From: GCA-002694895 sp964436345 | Lineage (GTDB): Bacteria; Chloroflexota; Dehalococcoidia; Lucifugimonadales; GCA-002694895 | Assembly: GCA_964436345.1 (NCBI GenBank) | Contig: CAYTCC010000039.1 | Location: 1 to 12,222 of the forward strand | Reading direction: 5' to 3' | Length of the DNA stretch: 12,222 nt | Shown here: positions 6,806 through 12,222 of the stretch, one piece after another | How the letters are laid out: every line of letters begins with the position of its first letter | Position numbering within the stretch: position 1 is the stretch's first letter | Made by a program: the position numbers and the translations under genes | Notes under the pieces: generated by a model | What the model saw: the letters and a program-made list of their open reading frames with translations, nothing else | Databases searched by the model: none | Told to the model about the DNA's origin: nothing

Positions 6806-9547
6806 TTATTTAACTTGATTTAATTCTTCTAAGATTAGTTTAATATCTTCCAGTAGATTTTCAATCTTTTTAGAAAGTTCATCAGATATCCCTTTAATTG
6901 AATCTTCTACCCCAGGTATTATCTTTATATCAGAAATTTGTATTTCGTTTGATTGTTTTTCAAGTAAAGCTTTAACACCTGCCTGAACGGATTCTGCCAT
7001 AACAACATGATCTGCTGATGCAAGAACAACTCTTTTAAGTTCAGGCAAATCTACACCCTCAGCCTGCAAATAAATTGGCTCTGCATACAATATAGAATCT
7101 GCAATAGGAATAACTAACAAATTACCCCTTATACAAAACGACCCCTCCTGGCATCTTAATGTAAACCATTCTGAAATTATAGGATCATTATCCATACGTG
7201 CTTCAATTTGTTCGGTACCATAAATTGTTAAATCTTTAGGAAAATTATAAGCAATTAATTTACCATATTGATCTCCATCACTTCTTCCAGCAAGCCATCC
7301 TATTAAATTTTTTCTCTGATTAGGGGTGAAAGGACTCAATAAAACAAATTCAGTATCGCCATTTCCTGGCAGATTCATAACTAAATAATAAGGTTCAACT
7401 TCCTGCAAATCTCCAGATTGTCCAAATTTTTCCTGAGGTATACTCCATAAATCTTCGTTGTTATAAAAAATCTGTGAATCTTGCATATGATATTCAAGAT
7501 ATTTATCAGATTGAACTTTAAATATATCAATAGGATATCTAATATGTTCCCTTAAATCTGATGGCATTTCTGATAAAGGTTTAAAAACAGTTGGGAAAAT
7601 TTTAGAATAAGTATCTATCAACGGATCAGAATTATCAGCAACATACAATTTAACTGTTCCATCATATGCATCAACAACTACTTTTACACTATTTCTAATA
7701 TAATTAAATTTTCCTTCAAATGGCTCGGAATAAGGAAAATTATTCGAAGTAGTATAAGCATCCTGAATCCATTTTAATTTACCGTCATGTAACACGATAT
7801 ATGGATCAGAATCTAATTCCAAAAAAGGAACTAATTTTTTTACCCTATCTTGGATATTCCTTTCATATTGTATTTTACTTCCATTAGTAATTTCATCACT
7901 AATCATTAAATTAATATCAGAAAATTTCCATGCATAGACAAGCTTGATCAAAGGATTAGATAATAAAACTCCTCCCTTTCCTTTATAATTATGCCTTTTC
8001 AGAATACCTTCTTTTCCATCCTTACTTTTTTCTTGGTAATCAACTTCCATAGTGTTGGTATTTACTATCGCATATGGCATGGTGGATTCCCCGTAATATA
8101 TTCTTGGGTTCTCGACAGAAAGATTTTCTTGCAATTTTCCATTCATTGAATTTACTTTTATAACACCGTCAGAAGGAATATCTTTAGAGAAAAAATATGG
8201 CTTACCTTGTGAATCAAAAGAATTAACCGGACTCATTGTCAAACCATATCCATGAGTATATTGTAAGAAATTATTAACCCATGTCTGTTTTTCCTCATCA
8301 AGTTTTTCTGGGGCAACTTCCCTAGTAGCTAACATAACTTGTCTGTATTCACCATCTATAGTATATCTATCAACATCTACATCTTTAAAATCATAATAAG
8401 GACGTATTAACTGTGTTTGTGTATAAACATCTTTAAGTGGATTATGATCCCATAATCTAATATTATTTAAAGTTTCTGCATAATCAGAAAAAATAGTTTT
8501 AGGTAATTCTGCACTTGCAGGGAAATAACTTTCTTCTATTTTATCTAACCCATATGCTAGCCTTGTAAATTCAATATTATTTGCAATATAATTTTTCTCT
8601 TTCACATACTCATTAGGAGTAACTGAAAATCTCTGAGTAAGAGTAGGCCATAATAATATTAATATAATATATAAAATACCCCATGATATAAGAGGAATAT
8701 ACACAAGATTCCTAGTTGAATATTTTATGGAAAAAGGAATTATAAAAGAAATCACTAATCCTAGTATTGCCATAATTGAATAAGCAATAATTTTTACATT
8801 TACATCAGTAAATCCTGCCCCAAAAACAACACCTTGTGTAGAGAACAAAACACCCCATCTGGAGAACAAAACTCCCACGCTAATTAATAAAAACACAATT
8901 GCAAACATAATTGGGATCTGTTTTTTTAAAATATTACTTTCAGAAAATTGTCTTCCAGCAAAAGCTGAATTAATAAATATAATGAATAAAGTAAAGATTA
9001 TACATAAAACTGAAATAGCCAATAATCCTTTTTGGATATATGTATAAACTGGATAATTAAAAATATAAAAAGATAAATCTTTATTAAATATGGGATCGGA
9101 AACTCCAAAAGAAGATGAATTAAAAAATCTTAAAAACAATTCCCAATTAACAGAATTAGTAAAACCAATAATAACACTAACAGCAAATACTGCTATCATT
9201 AAAAGGTATTTATATAATTTTGGGCCAAGCATATTAAATGGTTCTGGTAATTCTGATTCAAATCCATTCCATGAATATTTAAAAGCAATGAAAGAACTAA
9301 TACTCAAAGTAATAAGTGAAAGAAAGAACCCTATTAAAAATAAAAATATTTTTGTTCTCAGAATGGTTAAATAAATATCTTGATAATTTAATTGGCCAAA
9401 CCATAATAATTCAGAATAAACATTCTTGAATATGTTTGCGAAAACGGCAAGGAGTAAAAAAGAAACAATTAAAATAATTATTGTTCTTGGAGAGATATTC
9501 TTTAAAATAGCTGGAATGGCTATATTTTCGTTATTTATATTATTCAA
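6806..9547 (-). CDS. UPF0182 (COG1615) multipass membrane protein, function unknown
   Basis: A 913-residue protein of family UPF0182 (PF03699), in the usual 900-1000 range. The N-terminal third is membrane: hydrophobic segments near 21-40, 66-88, 112-130, 171-195, 211-228, 252-272 and 280-300, so about seven helices. A large soluble domain from about 305 onward is probably outside the cell. Family motifs are SDPIFNKDLSFYIFNYP (150-166), GAGFTDVN (243-250), VTPNEYVKEKNYIANNIEFT (309-328), DRYTIDGEYRQVMLATRE, QYTHGYGLTMSPVNSFDSQG and the C-terminal GNLLVIPIADSILYAEPIYL. The last ~40 residues are a charged, likely coiled-coil tail. The start is a TTG, chosen because AAGGAG (9554-9559) stands exactly 6 nt upstream and the family N-terminal helix follows directly. 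The Shine-Dalgarno overlaps the argB stop, and argD follows after 22 nt. No biochemical role is established for the family to my knowledge, and the arg context does not by itself define one. Confidence 0.93.
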   Translation of the reverse strand: MNNINNENIAIPAILKNISPRTIIILIVSFLLLAVFANIFKNVYSELLWFGQLNYQDIYLTILRTKIFLFLIGFFLSLITLSISSFIAFKYSWNGFESELPEPFNMLGPKLYKYLLMIAVFAVSVIIGFTNSVNWELFLRFFNSSSFGVSDPIFNKDLSFYIFNYPVYTYIQKGLLAISVLCIIFTLFIIFINSAFAGRQFSESNILKKQIPIMFAIVFLLISVGVLFSRWGVLFSTQGVVFGAGFTDVNVKIIAYSIMAILGLVISFIIPFSIKYSTRNLVYIPLISWGILYIILILLWPTLTQRFSVTPNEYVKEKNYIANNIEFTRLAYGLDKIEESYFPASAELPKTIFSDYAETLNNIRLWDHNPLKDVYTQTQLIRPYYDFKDVDVDRYTIDGEYRQVMLATREVAPEKLDEEKQTWVNNFLQYTHGYGLTMSPVNSFDSQGKPYFFSKDIPSDGVIKVNSMNGKLQENLSVENPRIYYGESTMPYAIVNTNTMEVDYQEKSKDGKEGILKRHNYKGKGGVLLSNPLIKLVYAWKFSDINLMISDEITNGSKIQYERNIQDRVKKLVPFLELDSDPYIVLHDGKLKWIQDAYTTSNNFPYSEPFEGKFNYIRNSVKVVVDAYDGTVKLYVADNSDPLIDTYSKIFPTVFKPLSEMPSDLREHIRYPIDIFKVQSDKYLEYHMQDSQIFYNNEDLWSIPQEKFGQSGDLQEVEPYYLVMNLPGNGDTEFVLLSPFTPNQRKNLIGWLAGRSDGDQYGKLIAYNFPKDLTIYGTEQIEARMDNDPIISEWFTLRCQEGSFCIRGNLLVIPIADSILYAEPIYLQAEGVDLPELKRVVLASADHVVMAESVQAGVKALLEKQSNEIQISDIKIIPGVEDSIKGISDELSKKIENLLEDIKLILEELNQVK

Positions 9548-9553
9548 TGTTTT

Positions 9554-9559
9554 CTCCTT
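9554..9559 (-). promoter_or_regulatory. Shine-Dalgarno AAGGAG fixing the TTG start of the UPF0182 gene
   Basis: On the minus strand AAGGAG is followed by a 6-nt spacer (AAAACA) and TTG at 9547-9545. No ATG in this frame sits at a suitable distance, so this site decides the non-ATG start. Its first two bases lie within the argB TAA stop codon (9560-9558), so a ribosome ending argB translation would pass over this initiation site. Confidence 0.8.
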
Positions 9560-10451
9560 AATTTACTATTAAAGTACCTTTGTTAAAATTATTTTTAGTA
9601 ACTACACTAAATAATGCTCCTTCCTTTCTACCATCAATGATATGAGCCTCTTGTATCTTAGATAAAGAATGCAAACACGCTTCAAGTTTTGGAATCATGC
9701 CCCCTGATACATATGATGTTTTCACAAGTTTCTTTACCTGTTTCGAAATCAATTTAGGGATCACTCTCTTAGATAAGTCTATGACTCCCGGAACATCAGT
9801 TACAAATATTAATTTACTACAATTTATTGATCTAGCTATCTCTCCGGCAACACTATCAGCATTTACATTTAAGATCTGATCATCAGATTTTGGTTTTGTA
9901 TTTAAACAAAGAGGAGCTATAACAGGAATATATCCTAATTTAACTAACTCAAATATAGATTTGGATTTAACTTTATCCACTTCTCCAACAAATCCAAAAG
10001 CAGGGTCTTTTAATTTTGCTGTAATTAATCCGTCATCTACGCCACTTAAACCTATTGCTTTACCACCAAGAATATTTAGTTGATTTACCATTTCTGTATT
10101 AACTTTACCGGCTAATACAGAAATAACTATATTTAATGTCTCTTTGTCTGTTACTCTTCTTCCATCAACAAATTTAGGTCTCTTGCCAACTTTCTTCATC
10201 CATTCAGAAATATCTGCCCCACCACCATGAACAATTATTGGGAAATAACCTTTAGATTGAAGTTTCACTACATCACTTAATGTAGTATCTTCAAAACCTA
10301 AAGTACTACCACCAACTTTAACGACTATAGTTTTTTTCATTAAATATGAATCTAAAGGGTTTTCAGATTTATTATTTGAAAACTTATCTTTATCAAAATC
10401 TCGAGATTTTGATCCAAAAAACTTATCTTTATCTGTATTATTATTAAGCAT
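9558..10451 (-). CDS. argB: Acetylglutamate kinase with unusual N-terminal extension
   Basis: ArgB phosphorylates N-acetylglutamate to N-acetylglutamyl 5-phosphate, the second and often feedback-controlled step of arginine synthesis. The amino-acid kinase fold begins at residue 38 (MKKTIVVKVGGSTLG). Lys45 is the catalytic Lys, HGGG is at 75-78, NVNAD at 195-199 gives Asn195 and Asp199, and SGGMIPK at 249-255 gives Lys255. These match E. coli Lys8, Asn158, Asp162 and Lys217. Residues 1-37 are a Lys/Asp/Asn/Ser-rich tail with a 13-residue in-frame repeat (DKDKF...KS, twice). It does not resemble the N-terminal helix of arginine-sensitive hexameric enzymes. The start at 10451 leaves a 5-nt gap to argJ, in keeping with the operon's packing. 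The alternative ATG at 10340 would give a normal short N-terminus but a 116-nt gap. Neither start has a clear Shine-Dalgarno. The GGSTLG...DTTL and ISEW style resembles Chloroflexota ArgB. Product certain; start uncertain. Confidence 0.95.
   Translation of the reverse strand: MLNNNTDKDKFFGSKSRDFDKDKFSNNKSENPLDSYLMKKTIVVKVGGSTLGFEDTTLSDVVKLQSKGYFPIIVHGGGADISEWMKKVGKRPKFVDGRRVTDKETLNIVISVLAGKVNTEMVNQLNILGGKAIGLSGVDDGLITAKLKDPAFGFVGEVDKVKSKSIFELVKLGYIPVIAPLCLNTKPKSDDQILNVNADSVAGEIARSINCSKLIFVTDVPGVIDLSKRVIPKLISKQVKKLVKTSYVSGGMIPKLEACLHSLSKIQEAHIIDGRKEGALFSVVTKNNFNKGTLIVN
10379..10433 (-). repeat. Pair of 16-bp direct repeats, 39-bp period, in argB 5' region
   Basis: The + strand word aaaacttatctttatc occurs exactly at 10379-10394 and again at 10418-10433. 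The period is 39 bp, or 13 codons, so the encoded DKDKF block repeats in frame. The unit looks like a short tandem duplication since diverged between the copies. It lies in the extra N-terminal segment of ArgB, or, if argB starts at 10340, in a leader between argJ and argB. Confidence 0.8.
10392..10413. repeat. 22-bp perfect palindrome between the two direct repeats
   Basis: The 22 bases centred between 10402 and 10403 equal their own reverse complement (left arm atcaaaatctc, centre CTCGAG). As RNA it could form a 9-bp stem, AUCAAAAUC with GAUUUUGAU, and a UCGA loop. There is no following U-run on the minus strand, so it does not look like an intrinsic terminator. It could be a dimeric regulator site, an RNA hairpin near the argB start, or a by-product of the local duplication. 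Confidence 0.75.
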
Positions 10452-10456
10452 TGAAT

Positions 10457-11665
10457 TTATGTGCTATAAGCTGAATTAAAAACTACATATTCTTCTGTCA
10501 AATCACAGCCCCAGGCAGTTGATTCAAAATTGTCTATATTAAGATCAATTTTAATTTTAATTTCCTTGGCATTCATTGATGTGATTACAGATTCTTTTGA
10601 AAATCTAACAGATTTTCCTTCATGGGCTATATGTATATCATTCAAATAAATATCAACATTATTCTCATTTATTTTTATCCCGCATTTGCCCAATGCCATC
10701 ATTAATCTTCCCCAATTAGGATCTCTGCCATGAATCATTGATTTCACCAGCATAGAACCAATAATGCTTTTTGCTCCCTTTCTAGCATCTTTCGCACTTG
10801 CTGCTCCAACAACTTTGCATTCAATTAAATGGTTTGCACCTTCTCCGTCGGATACTAATTCTTTTGCCAAAGTTTCACATACATAAAATAAAGCTTCTAA
10901 AAACAATTCTTTTGATTCAGAATTGTTATCAATAGAATCTAAAGTAGCTTCTCCGTTTGAAATCAATAAAACTGTATCGTTTGTAGATTGATCGCCGTCA
11001 ACACTAATCATATTGAATGTTTCATTAACTATGTTTTTTAATGCATTATCTTGAAAACTATGATTTAATTTTGCATCAGTTGTAATAAATGCTAGCATAG
11101 TTGCCATGTTTGGATGAATCATTCCAACACCTTTAGCGCAACCACCTATAGTTATAACCTGTCCATTAAACTCATAACTGACAGCTACTTCTTTGGTTTT
11201 TGTATCAGTTGTTAATATTGATTGAGCAAATTCTTTGCCCCCATTTTTAGATAATTTTATGTTATTAATATTTTTTCTAATCAATGCCATTGGAAGTTCT
11301 TCACCTATAAGGCCGGTACTACAAATAGCTAAATTTTGTTCTTCGCAGTTCAGAAAATCAGATGTTAATTTAATCACTTCTTTAGCATCTATTAATCCTT
11401 GATCTCCAACTCCGCAGTTAGCGCATCCACTATTGGCAACAACGCCTTTAACTAATTTTCCATTTATATTTTGTTTTGAAGCTGTAACTGAATGAGAAAC
11501 TATTGAATTTTGTGTAAACACAGCTGAAGAATATGAATCTTTATTATTTGTCCATAAAATTCCCACATCAAGTTCGTCAGTATCGGTTTTGATACCAACA
11601 TTAGTAGCCCCTGCCAAATAACCTTTAGGGGATGTCACAGTTCCATTTTCTATTATTTCAAACAT
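10457..11665 (-). CDS. argJ: Ornithine acetyltransferase / bifunctional ArgJ
   Basis: ArgJ moves the acetyl group from N2-acetylornithine to glutamate, giving ornithine and N-acetylglutamate (cyclic pathway). Bifunctional forms also use acetyl-CoA to make the first N-acetylglutamate. It is a self-cleaving Ntn hydrolase-like enzyme. The 402 residues are full length. N-terminal motif GTVTSPKGYLAGATNVGIK (8-26); VVANSGCANCGVGDQG (75-90), where the common NxNAxTG reads CANCGVG; oxyanion-hole STG at 116-118; cleavage/nucleophile block KGVGMIHPNMATMLAF (178-193) with Thr189 as the new N-terminal nucleophile; then DGDQSTNDT (223-231) and DPNWGR in the beta chain. It is the first gene after the 99-bp spacer, with a promoter-like sequence and candidate ARG box upstream. 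No Shine-Dalgarno is visible before the ATG; the ARG box occupies that place. With argJ present, a separate argE and argA may not be needed; mono- or bifunctionality cannot be told from sequence. Confidence 0.96.
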   Translation of the reverse strand: MFEIIENGTVTSPKGYLAGATNVGIKTDTDELDVGILWTNNKDSYSSAVFTQNSIVSHSVTASKQNINGKLVKGVVANSGCANCGVGDQGLIDAKEVIKLTSDFLNCEEQNLAICSTGLIGEELPMALIRKNINNIKLSKNGGKEFAQSILTTDTKTKEVAVSYEFNGQVITIGGCAKGVGMIHPNMATMLAFITTDAKLNHSFQDNALKNIVNETFNMISVDGDQSTNDTVLLISNGEATLDSIDNNSESKELFLEALFYVCETLAKELVSDGEGANHLIECKVVGAASAKDARKGAKSIIGSMLVKSMIHGRDPNWGRLMMALGKCGIKINENNVDIYLNDIHIAHEGKSVRFSKESVITSMNAKEIKIKIDLNIDNFESTAWGCDLTEEYVVFNSAYST

Positions 11666-11669
11666 TATA

Positions 11670-11683
11670 TGAAAAAAAATTCA
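11670..11683 (-). promoter_or_regulatory. Candidate ARG box (ArgR/AhrC operator) before argJ
   Basis: On the minus strand TGAAT-TTTT-TTTCA ends 4 nt before the argJ ATG. Against the 14-base core of the ARG box consensus TGAAT-WWWW-ATTCA this is one mismatch (T for A). It lies downstream of the likely -10 and over the ribosome-binding region, where ArgR could block transcription. A weaker half-matching word, TGAAGTTTAATTGC, abuts it at 11684-11697, but not at the 21-bp centre spacing typical of E. coli box pairs. The site sits in T-rich DNA, so a chance match is possible. No argR gene is visible in the window. Confidence 0.45.
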
Positions 11684-11711
11684 GCAATTAAACTTCATGA
11701 TCAAGGGTAAG

Positions 11712-11720
11712 ATTATATCA
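11712..11720 (-). promoter_or_regulatory. Extended -10 promoter element for the arg operon
   Basis: The minus strand reads TGATATAAT, an exact TG-n-TATAAT extended -10. It would start transcription near 11704-11708, leaving a leader of about 40 nt before argJ. At 17-nt spacing the -35 position reads GTTATT, a poor match, as is common for extended -10 promoters. It lies in the only spacer in the window big enough for a promoter. The short inverted pair AAGGG (11725-11729) and CCCTT (11703-11707) flanks it. A second TATAAT at 11754-11759 sits just after the amidohydrolase stop but lacks the TG. Confidence 0.6.
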
Positions 11721-11764
11721 TATCCCCTTATAAAAATAACATACAATATACAAATTATATCTAA

Positions 11765-12222
11765 TTAATTTGATAGTCCTTCAAAGGTTTCTTGTCTATA
11801 CATAGATCTTAACAATTTAAGATAAACATCTTTTGTAAGCAATGGTTCAAACTTATCTACTATCTCTTTCCCTTTTTCGCCATTCCCATGTAAAAGATCA
11901 ACAACTGTCAAAGCCATAGCTTTTGCTGCAGTAATAACAGCAGAATTATAATCTTCCACAACATAATCAATTCCATGGCCATCACCAGATGCTGAATGAA
12001 CATAGGGATGAATAGTTGGCATTAATTGTGATATATCCCCCATGTCAGTTGAACCACCTGAATGACCAGCTTGACCTACTTTATCATCACCCACCAAATC
12101 TGATGCATTTATTTTATACATTTCAGTAAGATTCTTATCATTATTAATTGGCAAATATCCTGGAAGTGTTGTTATTTCAACCTGAGCTCCTATAGCCATA
12201 GCTCCAGCTCTTAACGCTCTAT
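11765..12222 (-). CDS. M20-family amidohydrolase (AbgB-like), C-terminal part, 5' end cut by window edge
   Basis: The frame is open to the right edge; seven codons upstream of the first internal ATG (12199) read RALRAGA, continuing smoothly into MAIGAQVEI, so that ATG is internal. About 151 C-terminal residues are seen of a family usually about 390-450 long. The first part, ending near TTLPGYLPI, fits the end of the dimerisation domain. GHSGGSTDMGDISQLMPTIHPYV, followed by GHGIDYVVED and SAVITAAKAMALTVVDLL, is the C-terminal catalytic part of M20 metallohydrolases of the aminobenzoyl-glutamate/amino-acid amidohydrolase type (COG1473-like), where STDxGD and the downstream His are characteristic. 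The substrate is unknown. An acetylornithine deacetylase (ArgE) role is tempting beside argJ, but the motifs look more like AbgB/amidohydrolases than ArgE. It is separated from argJ by 99 bp holding a promoter, so it is probably a different transcription unit. No convincing terminator follows its stop. Confidence 0.88.
   Translation of the reverse strand, partial: RALRAGAMAIGAQVEITTLPGYLPINNDKNLTEMYKINASDLVGDDKVGQAGHSGGSTDMGDISQLMPTIHPYVHSASGDGHGIDYVVEDYNSAVITAAKAMALTVVDLLHGNGEKGKEIVDKFEPLLTKDVYLKLLRSMYRQETFEGLSN

Noticed and set aside
9090..9374. Plus-strand open frame of 94 codons
   Set aside because: It is antisense to the transmembrane part of the UPF0182 gene, has no recognisable motif, and its composition is what the opposite strand of hydrophobic A/T-rich codons gives.
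9697..9879. Plus-strand open frame of 60 codons
   Set aside because: Antisense to the conserved C-terminal half of argB; no family features or ribosome-binding site.
11670..11690. T-run before argJ as an intrinsic terminator of the upstream amidohydrolase gene
   Set aside because: There is no stable G/C stem directly before the T-run, and the T-run ends 6 nt before the argJ start, downstream of the likely promoter.
11681..11698. Five-codon leader frame MKFNC followed by TGA before argJ, as a possible attenuator peptide
   Set aside because: It contains no arginine codons and no Shine-Dalgarno, and such short frames are common by chance.
1..12222. CRISPR arrays, tRNA/rRNA genes, insertion sequences, toxin-antitoxin or defence genes
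   Set aside because: Apart from the small repeats in argB, no regularly spaced repeats, tRNA-like cloverleaf, transposase motif or defence-type protein was seen; coding density leaves almost no room for them.

Overview
This is a low-G+C (about 30% by eye), densely packed bacterial segment in which every gene lies on the minus strand. Read in the direction of transcription, right to left, the order is: the 3' end of an M20-family amidohydrolase gene, a 99-bp intergenic region, then argJ - argB - UPF0182 membrane protein - argD - argG - acyl-CoA dehydrogenase - MaoC-like dehydratase - argH - rpe - tsaD (cut by the left edge). From argJ to tsaD the gaps are 4 to 22 bp, and argH overlaps rpe by 8 bp, so the ten genes look like one transcription unit. 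The only spacer large enough for a promoter is the one before argJ.

The core is arginine biosynthesis: N-acetylglutamate kinase (ArgB), acetylornithine aminotransferase (ArgD), ornithine acetyltransferase (ArgJ, which recycles the acetyl group), argininosuccinate synthase (ArgG) and argininosuccinate lyase (ArgH). The acetylglutamyl-phosphate reductase (argC) and ornithine carbamoyltransferase (argF) genes are not in the window. Mixed in are a large integral membrane protein of unknown function (UPF0182) between argB and argD, and an acyl-CoA dehydrogenase plus MaoC-like hydratase pair between argG and argH. The operon tail carries two housekeeping genes, ribulose-phosphate 3-epimerase and the tRNA t6A enzyme TsaD.

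The spacer before argJ holds a perfect extended -10 (TG-n-TATAAT) and, just before the argJ start codon, a 13/14 match to the ArgR operator (ARG box) core. That fits arginine-responsive control of the whole unit.

The source is probably a Chloroflexota bacterium, perhaps an AT-rich, streamlined environmental lineage such as a SAR202/Dehalococcoidia relative. The reasons are the ArgB sequence style (GGSTLG...DTTL, ...ISEW, ...SGGMIPK), the presence of a UPF0182 protein, and the acyl-CoA dehydrogenase/MaoC pair. This placement is from remembered family patterns, not from a search.

No previously undescribed defence or mobile system is visible. The points most worth a second look are the candidate ARG box and promoter, the repeat-bearing N-terminal extension of ArgB with a 22-bp perfect palindrome, a missing metal-ligand histidine in Rpe, an unusual ArgH (no LWGGRF start, Glu for a conserved Asp, Trp in the GSSxMP loop), and the placement of UPF0182 and the acyl-CoA genes inside an arginine operon.
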